Source: Cryomorphaceae bacterium BACL29 MAG-121220-bin8 (GTDB lineage: Bacteria; Bacteroidota; Bacteroidia; Flavobacteriales; Flavobacteriaceae). From it: DNA of 64,000 bases. Under the pieces are notes generated by a model. The model did no database searches. It saw only the letters and a list, made by a program, of their open reading frames with translations, and had not been told where the DNA came from. The position numbers were made by a program, and so were the translations under genes. This document shows positions 19,261-28,524 of the stretch, piece after piece. The stretch lies in contig CAJIYP010000001.1 of assembly GCA_905181705.1 (NCBI GenBank), positions 497,501 to 561,500 on the forward strand, read 5' to 3'. How positions within the stretch are numbered: the first letter of the stretch is position 1; every line of letters begins with the position of its first letter.

Positions 19261-19780
19261 CATTATATTTTTTAAAATCTTTAAATGGAAGGTTTTGGGA
19301 AATTCTAATTTACCAAAAAAATGCGTTGTTATTGTAGCTCCTCACACCCATTGGATTGATTTTTTTTTAGCAATGATAGTTAGAAAAGTAACTAATCAAA
19401 ATATAAATTTTATTGCTAAACAAGAGCTTTTCAAATTCCCTCTTGGATATTTTATTCGAACGTTGGGTGGGAGACCGGTAAATCGAACAAGTAGATCGAA
19501 AACAGTTGATGTTATTTCTGAAATTTTTAATAATGAAACTGAATTTAAATTAGGAATATCCCCTGAAGGAACTAGAAAAAAAGTTAAAAAATGGAAAACA
19601 GGATTTTATTATATAGCTAAAAAAGCATCTGTTCCAATTATTAGTGTCACTTTAAATTTTAAAGATAAAAATGTTAATTTTTCATCCCCCTTTTATCCTA
19701 CAGATAATTTTGAAACAGATTTAAAAAAAATAAGATCTTTTTTCAGGGATGTTAAAGGGAAAATTCCAAAATACTCGTAA
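19244..19780 (+). CDS. PlsC-like lysophospholipid acyltransferase family protein
   Basis: This 178-aa acyltransferase has the catalytic 'PHTHWIDFFLAM' (H-x4-D), the substrate-binding 'GGRPVNRTSRSKT' and the third motif 'ISPEGTRKKVKKWKTGFYYI' (PEGTR). It is shorter than typical PlsC and lacks obvious membrane helices at the ends, as in the short group often found in Bacteroidota. It overlaps the kdsB 3' end, so translation is coupled. It may acylate a phospholipid or lipid A-related acceptor; the substrate is not readable from sequence. It converges on yebC, ending one base before it. Confidence 0.85.
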   Translation: MNKVADIIFFKIFKWKVLGNSNLPKKCVVIVAPHTHWIDFFLAMIVRKVTNQNINFIAKQELFKFPLGYFIRTLGGRPVNRTSRSKTVDVISEIFNNETEFKLGISPEGTRKKVKKWKTGFYYIAKKASVPIISVTLNFKDKNVNFSSPFYPTDNFETDLKKIRSFFRDVKGKIPKYS

Positions 19781-19781
19781 A

Positions 19782-20486
19782 CTAAAGCATATTATTGAAC
19801 ACATTTTGAACATCATCATCCTCTTCAATCTTTTCAATTAATATATTCACTTCCTCTTTTTTTTCTCTACTTAAATCCTTCAATTGCTTAGGAATTCTTT
19901 CAAATTCAGAAGTTATAATGTCAATTTTTCTAGATTCTAATTCTTTTTGGATTATTCCATAGTTCTCAAATGAGGAATATATTAAAAATCCATCATCATC
20001 TTTAATAATTTCATCGACACCAAAATCTATTAATTCTAGTTCTAACTCTTCAACATCGATATCTGTTTCGATCTTAAAATTGCACACTCTATCAAACATG
20101 AATTCTACTGAACCAGCCGTTCCTAAACTACCCCCACTTTTATTAAAATGACTTCTTACATTTGCGACGGTTCTTTTATTGTTATCACTAGCGGTTTCAA
20201 TTATAATAGCAATTCCGTAGGGACCATATCCCTCAAATAATATTTCTTTAAAATTTTCAGATGATTTGTCAGAAGCCTTTTTTATAGCTCTTTCGATATT
20301 TTCTTTAGGCATATTGGCAGCCTTTGCATTTTGAATTACTGCTCTTAATTTTGAGTTTGATTCAGTGGATGGACCTCCATCTTTAACAGCCATAACAATA
20401 TCTTTACCAATCCTTGTGAATGTTTTAGCCATTGCAGACCAGCGTTTCATTTTTCTAGCTTTTCTAAATTCAAATGCTCTTCCCAT
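19782..20486 (-). CDS. YebC/PmpR (TACO1) family protein
   Basis: The N-terminal signature 'FRKARKMKRWSAMAKTFTRI', followed by 'NSKLRAVIQNAKAANMPKEN', is diagnostic of YebC/TACO1. The central 'FEGYGPYGIAIIIETASDN' and 'GTAGSVEFMFDR' complete the family. Proteins of this family have been described both as transcription factors and, more recently, as aids to translation of difficult proline stretches. The N-terminus starts 'MGRAFEFRKAR' where most family members begin 'MAGHSKW'; this is the alternative Bacteroidota/YeeN-like subtype. The length of 234 aa is normal. Confidence 0.9.
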   Translation of the reverse strand: MGRAFEFRKARKMKRWSAMAKTFTRIGKDIVMAVKDGGPSTESNSKLRAVIQNAKAANMPKENIERAIKKASDKSSENFKEILFEGYGPYGIAIIIETASDNNKRTVANVRSHFNKSGGSLGTAGSVEFMFDRVCNFKIETDIDVEELELELIDFGVDEIIKDDDGFLIYSSFENYGIIQKELESRKIDIITSEFERIPKQLKDLSREKKEEVNILIEKIEEDDDVQNVFNNML

Positions 20487-20491
20487 ATTCT

Positions 20492-20499
20492 CAAAGATA
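20492..20499 (-). promoter_or_regulatory. Possible -7 element (TATCTTTG) immediately before the yebC-family gene
   Basis: TATCTTTG on the minus strand matches TAnnTTTG but lies only 5 bp before the ATG, which would make the transcript nearly leaderless. No -33 TTG is visible. A chance match is quite possible in such AT-rich DNA. Confidence 0.22.
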
Positions 20500-20524
20500 T
20501 ATTAAAATTTATGTATGGTGAAAT

Positions 20525-21334
20525 TCATTTTTTTACAAGATCTTTTAAAAGGTCATTATAGCTAAATTGTAAATGATTAGGAAAGATATTTTGCTTTGAA
20601 AATAATGCTAAATATCTATTTTCGTTAGTTGTATAAACATATTTATAATTAACCTTTTTTAGTTTTAAATTTTTTACAATTGAAAATATAAATTCATCAT
20701 GATTTACTAAATCATTACAACCGTGATGAACAATTCCATTAATTTTTCTACTAATAATATAATGAATTTGTTTTGCAAATATTTTAGCAGAATTTAAGTT
20801 TACTATTAAGTTAGGAAATATTTCAATTGAAATGGATTCATTGGATTTATTAACAATATCCCTTATTCTGTGAGAATTTTTATCAAATATCATTGGAGAT
20901 CTCAAAATAAGCCAGTTTTTTGACCTCATTCTTAATATTTTATTTTCAATGTTAATTTTAAATCTCCCAAAAATACTTTCTGAAAATGTTTTGTCATTCT
21001 CATAGCTGGGAAAATTTGTGAAAGAATCGAATACGTTTGAAGAAGAAATAAATAATAGTTTTATATTTTTTTTATCACAATACATTATTAGTTTTTCATG
21101 AAAAAATATTTGATCATTAAAGTCTCCTTTCAAACTAGATATTATTAAGTTTGGATTTACTTCTTTTAAAATTTGGTTAAAATTATTTTTTAAGTTAAAA
21201 TTATAAAACCTTTTATTTTTTTTAAAATCAATATTTTTATTGTAGGTGCCATAAACATCATAAAATGGATTTAATTCTTTAAAAATAGTGTAACCTAAGT
21301 ATCCGCTTCCGCCAATAATTAAAACTTTAGTCAC
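20525..21334 (-). CDS. NAD(P)-binding sugar-nucleotide reductase-like protein (RmlD/SDR family)
   Basis: This 269-aa extended short-chain dehydrogenase has a Rossmann start 'VLIIGGSGYLGYTIFKEL' (GxxGxxG), 'LLFISSSNVFD' at the catalytic Ser position, 'SESIFGRFKINIENKIL' where YxxxK is replaced by F-G-R-F-K, and 'WLILRSPMIFDKNSHRIRDI'. The organisation is closest to dTDP-4-dehydrorhamnose reductase (RmlD). The catalytic Tyr of YxxxK appears to be missing ('FGRFK'), so the activity may differ from that of true RmlD. It is followed 38 bp later by the yebC-family gene and preceded 4 bp away by gcvT. Confidence 0.72.
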   Translation of the reverse strand: MTKVLIIGGSGYLGYTIFKELNPFYDVYGTYNKNIDFKKNKRFYNFNLKNNFNQILKEVNPNLIISSLKGDFNDQIFFHEKLIMYCDKKNIKLLFISSSNVFDSFTNFPSYENDKTFSESIFGRFKINIENKILRMRSKNWLILRSPMIFDKNSHRIRDIVNKSNESISIEIFPNLIVNLNSAKIFAKQIHYIISRKINGIVHHGCNDLVNHDEFIFSIVKNLKLKKVNYKYVYTTNENRYLALFSKQNIFPNHLQFSYNDLLKDLVKK

Positions 21335-21338
21335 TTAG

Positions 21339-22424
21339 TTATAGTTTTACAAAAGGAGTGTTAATGACTTTAGCCATTATTTTTTTATTTCTTATTCCTA
21401 TAAAAATTATTGAATTTAATTTTGAGTATTCAAAATTTACATATCCCAATCCAATACCTTCTTTTATTGTAGGAGACATAGTTCCAGATGTTACAACTCC
21501 AATTTCAATATCATTACCATCAAAAATTATATAATCATTTCTTGGAATACCTCTTTCTATTAATTTAAAGCCAACAAGTTTTTTTTCACATCCGTTTTCT
21601 ATGGCATTTACTATATTTTTTTTTCCAATAAAATCTTTATTTATTTTAGTCACCCAATTTAAACCTGCTTCGATTGGATTTGTGTTTTCATTTATGTCAT
21701 TTCCATATAAACAATAACCCATTTCTAACCTTAGAGTGTCTCTGGCCGCCAACCCAATCGGTTTTAAATCGAATTGTTCCCCATACTTAAACAAAGTTTT
21801 CCAAATTGCAACAGCATCTTTATTTTCACAGTATATTTCAAATCCGCCAGATCCTGTATAACCAGTTGTTGAAATTATAACCCCATTAAATATGTCAAAA
21901 TCTGTTTTTAAAAAACTATAGTTTTTTAAACTCCTGACATCAAAGTCAACTATTCTTTGTAACAAATCATACGATTTAGGTCCTTGAAGAGCTAGAAGAG
22001 ACATTTTTTCAGATCTATTTTCTAATTTGTTTCCAAATTTCTCATTGTGTAGGCAAATCCAATTCCAATCTTTTTCAATATTTCCAGCATTAACTACTAA
22101 CATGAATTCATTATTATTAAATTTATAAATGATTAAGTCATCGATTATTCCTCCATTGTTATTTATTAAACAACTGTATTGAGCTTTTCCATCTGAAATT
22201 TCTGAAATATCATTTGAACATAGTAATTGTAATAACTCCGAAGCTCTTTCTCCTTTCAAAAAAAATTCTCCCATGTGAGATACATCAAAAAGCCCAACAG
22301 AATTTCTTACATGTAAATGTTCTGCATTAACACCCTCATATTGAACGGGCATTAAAAAACCTGAAAAAGGAATTATTTTTGCGTTATTTTCCTTGTGTAT
22401 AGTGTAAAGATTAGTTTTTTTCAT
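21339..22424 (-). CDS. gcvT: Glycine cleavage system aminomethyltransferase (T protein) GcvT
   Basis: GcvT releases ammonia and passes the methylene group of glycine to tetrahydrofolate. Recognisable segments are 'IPFSGFLMPVQYEGVNAEHL', 'VGLFDVSHMGEFFLKG', 'QYSCLINNNGGIIDDLIIYK', 'STTGYTGSGGFEIYCEN', 'LAARDTLRLEMGYCLYGNDI' and the C-terminal 'SPTIKEGIGLGYV'. The aminomethyl-lipoyl/folate Asp is in 'GIIDDLIIY'. I choose the ATG at 22424 ('MKKTNLYTIHKENNAK'); a further ATG at 22487 would add 21 hydrophobic residues out of place for this enzyme and would run into the divergent peptidase gene. The other gcv genes are not in the window. Confidence 0.93.
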   Translation of the reverse strand: MKKTNLYTIHKENNAKIIPFSGFLMPVQYEGVNAEHLHVRNSVGLFDVSHMGEFFLKGERASELLQLLCSNDISEISDGKAQYSCLINNNGGIIDDLIIYKFNNNEFMLVVNAGNIEKDWNWICLHNEKFGNKLENRSEKMSLLALQGPKSYDLLQRIVDFDVRSLKNYSFLKTDFDIFNGVIISTTGYTGSGGFEIYCENKDAVAIWKTLFKYGEQFDLKPIGLAARDTLRLEMGYCLYGNDINENTNPIEAGLNWVTKINKDFIGKKNIVNAIENGCEKKLVGFKLIERGIPRNDYIIFDGNDIEIGVVTSGTMSPTIKEGIGLGYVNFEYSKLNSIIFIGIRNKKIMAKVINTPFVKL

Positions 22425-22479
22425 TTTAAATAAAATATGTGTAAATTTCGTTAAAATAATATACAATACAATTAAAATT

Positions 22480-24123
22480 ATGAACAATAAAGTATATACA
22501 ATTTTGATGACTTTTATGGTTACTTTTTCTGTAAGTTCTCAAGGAATAATGGGTGAAAAAAATAATTTTAATCGTCAAGACACTTTAAGAGGTTCTATTA
22601 CTAAGGAAAGAATTTGGTGGGATTTAACCTATTACCATTTAGATATTAAAATTGATCCTGAGAATAGAACAATTATTGGATCAAATGAAATAAGCTATAC
22701 CGTTATTGATACTTATTATGAGATGCAAATTGATTTACAAGAACCTTTAGTTCTTACAAAGGCTCAACAAAATGGAGAAGATTTACAAATCAGACATGAT
22801 GGTAATGCTCATTTTATAATACTTAAGGCTAAACAAATCAAAGGTGCTAAAAATAAAATAAAAGTTTTTTATGAAGGTAAACCAAGAACAGCAGTAAGAG
22901 CTCCTTGGGATGGTGGAATTTCTTGGGAAAAAGATTTAAATGGAAATCATTTTATCGCATCTTCTTGTCAAGGATTAGGAGCAAGTGTGTGGTGGCCAAA
23001 CAAGGACCACATGTACGATGAAGTCGAAGGAATGTTAATGAGTGTAAATGTTCCCAAAGGACTTACTAATGTTTCTAATGGAAGACTTGTTAAGGTTGAT
23101 GAACTGTCAGATTCAACTACATTTCACTGGGAAGTTGTTAATCCAATTAATAATTATGGGGTAAATATTAATATTGGCGATTATGCGAATTTTTCAGAAA
23201 TTTATAATGGAGAAAAAGGAGATTTAGATATGGATTATTATGTTTTGAGTTATAATTTAGAAAAAGCTAAAATTCATTTTAGTGATGCTATTAAAACCAT
23301 GCAAGCTTTCGAACATTGGTTTGGTCCATACCCATTTTATGAAGATAGTTTTAAATTAGTTGAGACACCTTATTTAGGTATGGAACACCAAAGTTCAGTG
23401 ACATATGGAAATCAATATAAACAAGGTTATTTAGGAAGAGATTTATCTGGAACTGGTTGGGGTTTGAAATTTGATTATATAATAATTCATGAGACAGGAC
23501 ATGAATGGTTTGCCAATAACATCACATATATAGACATCGCTGATATGTGGGTTCACGAGGGTTTTACAACATACTCTGAAAATCTTTTTATAGATTATCA
23601 TTTCGGTAAGAAAGCATCATCTGAATACGTAATTGGAACTAGAAGAGGAATAAGTAACGTAAAACCTATTATAGGTCCATACGGCGTTAATAAGGGTGGT
23701 TCTAGAGATATGTATCCTAAAGGCGCTAATTTATTGCATACATTAAGACAAATTGCAGATGATGATGAAAAATGGAGGCAAATACTAAGAGGACTTAATA
23801 GTGAGTTTTATCACCAGACAGTCAGCACTTCTCAAATTGAAAATTATATTTCTGAAAAAATGGATATTGATTTAAATTCTTTTTTTAATCAATATTTAAG
23901 AGATGTTAGAATTCCTTTGCTTGAATATAGTTTAGAAGAAAATGTTTTAAAATTTAGATGGTCAAATGTGGTAGACAACTTTCAAATGCCTTTAGATATC
24001 TTTGTTGGAAACAAAAATATCAGAATATTTCCATCAAAAGAATGGAAGGATTTAACGATTGATTCAAACGATGTTGATTTTGATAAAAATTATTATATAG
24101 ATTTTAAACTTTTAACGGATTAA
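22480..24123 (+). CDS. M1 family (aminopeptidase N-like) exported metallopeptidase
   Basis: This 547-aa exported zinc peptidase begins with the signal peptide 'TILMTFMVTFSVSSQG'. The zinc site is 'HETGHEWFANN' with H337, E338 and H341, and the third ligand E360 is in 'WVHEGFTTYSE', the exact HExxH-x18-E spacing of M1. The exopeptidase motif GxMEN appears as 'LGMEHQSSV', where His replaces Asn. The N-terminal beta-domain precedes; the C-terminal helical ARM domain is missing, giving the short form seen in many Bacteroidota. An S9B peptidase gene follows 9 bp downstream, so together they are likely to degrade peptides in the periplasm. Confidence 0.9.
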   Translation: MNNKVYTILMTFMVTFSVSSQGIMGEKNNFNRQDTLRGSITKERIWWDLTYYHLDIKIDPENRTIIGSNEISYTVIDTYYEMQIDLQEPLVLTKAQQNGEDLQIRHDGNAHFIILKAKQIKGAKNKIKVFYEGKPRTAVRAPWDGGISWEKDLNGNHFIASSCQGLGASVWWPNKDHMYDEVEGMLMSVNVPKGLTNVSNGRLVKVDELSDSTTFHWEVVNPINNYGVNINIGDYANFSEIYNGEKGDLDMDYYVLSYNLEKAKIHFSDAIKTMQAFEHWFGPYPFYEDSFKLVETPYLGMEHQSSVTYGNQYKQGYLGRDLSGTGWGLKFDYIIIHETGHEWFANNITYIDIADMWVHEGFTTYSENLFIDYHFGKKASSEYVIGTRRGISNVKPIIGPYGVNKGGSRDMYPKGANLLHTLRQIADDDEKWRQILRGLNSEFYHQTVSTSQIENYISEKMDIDLNSFFNQYLRDVRIPLLEYSLEENVLKFRWSNVVDNFQMPLDIFVGNKNIRIFPSKEWKDLTIDSNDVDFDKNYYIDFKLLTD

Positions 24124-24132
24124 CTTTTAATA

Positions 24133-26307
24133 ATGAAAAAATTAATTTTTTATATTACTACAATTATATTTACAACTTCCATTTCATGTGATAGTCATGA
24201 TAATGAAACATTAAGTTTTAAAGATTATGATAGAGCTTCCAGACATCTTTCTAAAAATTTAAATAAATACCTTAATAACACTATTACGTCCCAACAATGG
24301 GATAATGAAAATTTTTTCTTGTACAGTGTGAAAACTGAAAAAAAAATAGAAAGTTTTAAAATTGACCTAAAATCTAATAAAAAAAAAGCTTTTAAAAATA
24401 AATATAAAATTAAAAACCCTTATTCAATAAATAGAAATGAATTTATTTCTCCAAATGGATTTCTTGCAGCTTTTATTGATAATTATAATTTATGGATAAG
24501 AGATTTAAAAACTAATGAATTAACTCAACTTACTTTTGATGGAGAAAAGAACTATGGATATGCAACAAATAATGCAGGTTGGATTAAAACTGATGGCCCT
24601 GTACTAAAATGGAACCTAAGTTCTGATAAAATTGCAACTTTTAGACAGGATGCTAGAGGAGTTGGAGAGATGTATTTGACAACAACAAATGTAGGACATC
24701 CTAAGCTTCAAGCTTGGAAGTATGCACTACCTGGTGATGAAAAGATTTTTGAAATTGAAAGGTTGATTATTGATTTGAAGACTAATGACATTATTAGATT
24801 TAAAATGAAAAATGATTTTCAAAGATCTACAACAACAGATCATATTGCAGGAAGAGGTGGTGAATTATTAGATACTCAGTGGAGTAAAGATGGTTCTAAA
24901 CTAGCTTTTATTTCTTCATCAAGAGATCATAAAATAGCAAATTTAAAAATTGCTGATGCAAAAACCGGCAATATATCATCCGTTTTTAAGGAAACTGTAG
25001 ATACTTATTATGAATCAGGTTTAGGTAGTGAAAACTGGAAAGTGTTATTTGATTCAAATGAGTTTATATGGTATTCAGAAAATGATAACTGGGGACACAT
25101 ATATTTATATGATTTAAAAACTAAAGAATTAAAAAACAGAATTACAAAAGGAGACTGGTTAGTAAGAAAACTTCTTCATATTGATGAAAACAAGAGAGAA
25201 TTGTTTTTTACAGCAGGAGGAAAGGAAGAAGGAAACCCTTATCATGTTTATTTATATAAAGTTAATTTTGATGGAACTGAATTAACATGCTTAACACCTG
25301 AAAAAGGTACACATAAAATAAATCCATCTCCAGATTGGAATTATTTTGTTACAACATATTCATCAACAATGAATCCCCCTGTTTCTGTTTTGAAAAATAG
25401 AGATGGAAATATAATTCATGAACTTTCTAAGTCTGATTTATCAAGTCTTAATCAAACTGACTGGCAAAATCCAATTGAATTTTCTGTTAAGGCAAGAGAT
25501 GGAGTAACAGATTTATATGGAATAATGTATATACCTAGTTTTTATAATGAAAATGACAAATACCCTGTCTTAAATTATATTTATCCTGGTCCTCAGTCAG
25601 GAAGTGTAGGTAATTACTCTTTTTATGTAGCTAAAAGAGATTTTCAAGCATTAGCTGAACTTGGTTTTGTTGTTGTTAGTGTAGATGCAATGGGGACACC
25701 AGGAAGATCAAAATCATTTCATGATGCCTATTATGGAAACATGGGGGATAATGGTTTACCAGATAACATTTCTGCTATAGAACAGCTATCTAAGACATAT
25801 AAATCTATGGACACAGATAGAGTTGGAATTTGGGGACATTCTGGTGGAGGTTTTGCTTCAACTGCCGCTTTACTAAGATATCCTGATTTTTATGATGTTG
25901 CTGTATCAAGTTCTGGAAATCATGATAATAGAAATTATGAAGCAGACTGGGGGGAAAAATGGCATGGTTTATTAACTCCATTAAATCTAGACACCCAAGA
26001 TAGTAAATCTGATTTTGATATTTTAAAAACTAATTATGATATACAAGCAAATCAATTATTCGTTGATAATCTAAAAGGAAAATTATTGATTGCTCATGGA
26101 ATGTTAGACGATAATGTCCCTCCTTCAAATACTATGATTGTAGTAGATGCCCTTATTAAATCTAACAAGGATTTTGATTTAATATTATTCCCTAATAAAA
26201 GGCACGGATATGGTGACATGAATAACTACATGATGAGAAGAAAATGGGATTACTTTGTAAAACATTTAAAAGGATTAAATCCTCCAAAGGGTTATTCATT
26301 TAATTAA
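24133..26307 (+). CDS. Dipeptidyl peptidase IV-like S9B serine peptidase lipoprotein
   Basis: The 724-aa lipoprotein starts with 'MKKLIFYITTIIFTTSISC', with the lipid-modified Cys at residue 19. A beta-propeller DPPIV N-terminal domain (for example 'LKWNLSSDKIATFRQDARGV' and 'TQWSKDGSKLAFISSS') is followed by the alpha/beta-hydrolase domain. The catalytic triad is S570 in 'GIWGHSGGGFASTA', D659 in 'HGMLDDNVPPSN' and H691 in 'NKRHGYGD'. The oxyanion Tyr is in 'YIYPGPQSG'. The enzyme should remove X-Pro dipeptides. Its stop codon overlaps the convergent thrC stop by 4 bp. Confidence 0.92.
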   Translation: MKKLIFYITTIIFTTSISCDSHDNETLSFKDYDRASRHLSKNLNKYLNNTITSQQWDNENFFLYSVKTEKKIESFKIDLKSNKKKAFKNKYKIKNPYSINRNEFISPNGFLAAFIDNYNLWIRDLKTNELTQLTFDGEKNYGYATNNAGWIKTDGPVLKWNLSSDKIATFRQDARGVGEMYLTTTNVGHPKLQAWKYALPGDEKIFEIERLIIDLKTNDIIRFKMKNDFQRSTTTDHIAGRGGELLDTQWSKDGSKLAFISSSRDHKIANLKIADAKTGNISSVFKETVDTYYESGLGSENWKVLFDSNEFIWYSENDNWGHIYLYDLKTKELKNRITKGDWLVRKLLHIDENKRELFFTAGGKEEGNPYHVYLYKVNFDGTELTCLTPEKGTHKINPSPDWNYFVTTYSSTMNPPVSVLKNRDGNIIHELSKSDLSSLNQTDWQNPIEFSVKARDGVTDLYGIMYIPSFYNENDKYPVLNYIYPGPQSGSVGNYSFYVAKRDFQALAELGFVVVSVDAMGTPGRSKSFHDAYYGNMGDNGLPDNISAIEQLSKTYKSMDTDRVGIWGHSGGGFASTAALLRYPDFYDVAVSSSGNHDNRNYEADWGEKWHGLLTPLNLDTQDSKSDFDILKTNYDIQANQLFVDNLKGKLLIAHGMLDDNVPPSNTMIVVDALIKSNKDFDLILFPNKRHGYGDMNNYMMRRKWDYFVKHLKGLNPPKGYSFN

Positions 26308-27596
26308 ACTTTTAATGAAAGAATTTTGTCTCTAAAATCATCATAGTTTTCAATATCAATATATTTTTTCTTTTTTAATAAAATTTTGTTGATTTTTTCA
26401 GGAATATCAAGTTTGATTTTAATAGTTTTTTCTATGTGTTTTGAAAATTTAACTGGATGAGCAGTTTCTAAAAATACACCAATCTTTTTTGGATTAGTAA
26501 CTAAATATTTATTTAAACCTAAATATCCTATTGCTCCATGTGGATCGAGAATATATTTGTTCTTTTTATATATTTTTTTCACAACCGCTAATGTTTGATT
26601 ATCGTCAAAGGAATAAGAAGACATAAAATATGAAAGGTTTTTAAAATCACCTAACATTTCTTGAATTCTTATAAAATTACTTGGCTTTGAGACATCCATT
26701 GCGTTAGAGATGGTTTGGATTGTTGGCTTAGGGTTTAAAACTTGAGATTTAAAATATCTTGGAATCGTATCATTACTATTGGTACTTGCAATAAAATGAT
26801 CAATTGGTAAACCTAATTTCATAGCAATTAATCCAGCGCAAATATTTCCAAAATTCCCACTAGGCACACTAAATACTAAATTCTTTTTTTTAAGCTTTTT
26901 AAAAGCATAAAAATAATAAAATGCTTGAGGAAGCCATCTCGCTACATTAATTGAATTTGCTGATGTTAAATTTAGTTTATTATTTATTTTTTTATCAACA
27001 AATGCATTTTTAACTATTTTTTGACAATCATCAAAACTACCATCTACCCTCAAAGCAGTGATATTATTTCCGTTAGTAGTTAACTGTATTTCCTGTATTT
27101 CACTTACTTTATTTTTAGGATATAGAATAACTACATTAGTTCCTTTTACTTTCAAAAAACCATTCGCTACTGCAGCACCCGTGTCACCAGAAGTTGCAAC
27201 CAAAACTGTATTTGTTTTATTTTCATTTTTATTGAAATAACCCAAGCAATTTGCCATAAATCTGGCGCCAACATCTTTGAAGGCTAGGGTGGGACCATGA
27301 AATAATTCTAACGAATAGATATTTTTTTCAAGCTTAATCAAAGGAAAATCAAAATCAATTGTATTTGATAAAATATTTTTTAAGTCTGTTTCATTTATTG
27401 AATCACCTACAAATTGTTTGATAACTTCATAAGCAATTTCAATATCAGAATAGTTTTCAATATTTTCTATGAAATCTTTTTTAAGTGGACTTATTTTTTC
27501 TGGAAAAAATAATCCACCATCATCAGCTAAACCTTTTTTTAAAGCTGTTTCAAAATTAACTTTAGAAGAATTACCATTTAAGCTTCTGAAATACAT
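26304..27596 (-). CDS. thrC: Threonine synthase ThrC
   Basis: ThrC turns O-phosphohomoserine into threonine using PLP. The 430-aa protein has 'MYFRSLNGNSSKVNFETALK', 'GLADDGGLFFPE', the PLP lysine in 'HGPTLAFKDVGARFM', 'VATSGDTGAAVA', 'SANSINVARWLPQAFYYFYA', 'VPSGNFGNICAGLIA' and 'DPHGAIGY'. All core motifs of the yeast/E. coli-type ThrC are present. It is the third gene of thrA-thrB-thrC, beginning 3 bp after thrB. Confidence 0.95.
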   Translation of the reverse strand: MYFRSLNGNSSKVNFETALKKGLADDGGLFFPEKISPLKKDFIENIENYSDIEIAYEVIKQFVGDSINETDLKNILSNTIDFDFPLIKLEKNIYSLELFHGPTLAFKDVGARFMANCLGYFNKNENKTNTVLVATSGDTGAAVANGFLKVKGTNVVILYPKNKVSEIQEIQLTTNGNNITALRVDGSFDDCQKIVKNAFVDKKINNKLNLTSANSINVARWLPQAFYYFYAFKKLKKKNLVFSVPSGNFGNICAGLIAMKLGLPIDHFIASTNSNDTIPRYFKSQVLNPKPTIQTISNAMDVSKPSNFIRIQEMLGDFKNLSYFMSSYSFDDNQTLAVVKKIYKKNKYILDPHGAIGYLGLNKYLVTNPKKIGVFLETAHPVKFSKHIEKTIKIKLDIPEKINKILLKKKKYIDIENYDDFRDKILSLKV

Positions 27597-27599
27597 TTT

Positions 27600-28523
27600 T
27601 TATAATGTTTTTATGATTTTGATTCCTTTATCATTTACACGCGATACGTGAACATCATAATCTAAATCTAAATTATCATAAATTTTTTTCATTGCATTTT
27701 CTACATTTTTTGCTGTTGTTAATCCTTTACTTAATGCAAATACAGAGGGTCCAGAACCTGAAATACCACATCCAATAGCACCAGTATTAATACTTGCTGA
27801 TTTGATTTGTTTAAATTTTGGAATTAGAATAGATCTAAAAGGTTCAATCACTAAATCTTTCATTGATCTCCCTATTAATTCATAGTCTTCTGTATATAAT
27901 CCACTAACAAATGCTCCTAAATTAGCCGATTGTTTTACCATCATTTCTAAAGAAACTATTTTTTTTATTAAAGCTCTAGAATCAGAAGTCTTTACTTCAA
28001 TTTGAGGATGAAGTATGGTAAAGGCTAGTCCGATAGGTGAGTTTAGCTTTATAATATCATTTTTTTCTCTAACGAAAGTAAAGCCTCCTAGTAAAACTGC
28101 TGCTACGTTATCAGAAATTGCACTTCCACATGCAGCTTTTTCACCCTCAGCAGCATATTTGATTAAGTCTTTATTTGATAATGGTTTTCCAATTAACTCA
28201 TTAATTGCAAAAACACTTCCTGCTGCACTTGCAGCACTACTTCCAATTCCACTCCCTGGTTTTATTCCCTTTTTTATTTCAATCTCAAAACCGCAATCTA
28301 CTTTAATATCTTTTAAAAATGCATTAGCTGAAACTCCAGCTACATTTTTCTTTATATTTTTACTTAATTTTTGACCAAATATTTTGGTTATTTTTAGTTC
28401 TTTATTTTTCGTTTTACGAACAGTTATTTCATCACCGATTCCATCTAAACACGCTCCTAAAATATCATATCCGCATGAAAGATTTGCTATACTTGCTGGA
28501 GAAAAAACTTTTATTTCGTTCAT
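27600..28523 (-). CDS. thrB: Homoserine kinase ThrB
   Basis: GHMP-family kinase that phosphorylates homoserine. Motifs: 'VFSPASIANLSCGYDILGAC' (motif 1), the ATP loop 'GIKPGSGIGSSAASAAGSV' (motif 2) and 'GAIGCGISGSGPSVFALSKG' (motif 3). The length is about 307 aa. I place the start at 28523 ('MNEIKVFSPASI'), which matches homologues; an ATG 15 bp upstream also exists inside the end of thrA. The middle gene of the thr operon. Confidence 0.94.
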   Translation of the reverse strand: MNEIKVFSPASIANLSCGYDILGACLDGIGDEITVRKTKNKELKITKIFGQKLSKNIKKNVAGVSANAFLKDIKVDCGFEIEIKKGIKPGSGIGSSAASAAGSVFAINELIGKPLSNKDLIKYAAEGEKAACGSAISDNVAAVLLGGFTFVREKNDIIKLNSPIGLAFTILHPQIEVKTSDSRALIKKIVSLEMMVKQSANLGAFVSGLYTEDYELIGRSMKDLVIEPFRSILIPKFKQIKSASINTGAIGCGISGSGPSVFALSKGLTTAKNVENAMKKIYDNLDLDYDVHVSRVNDKGIKIIKTL

Positions 28524-28524
28524 G

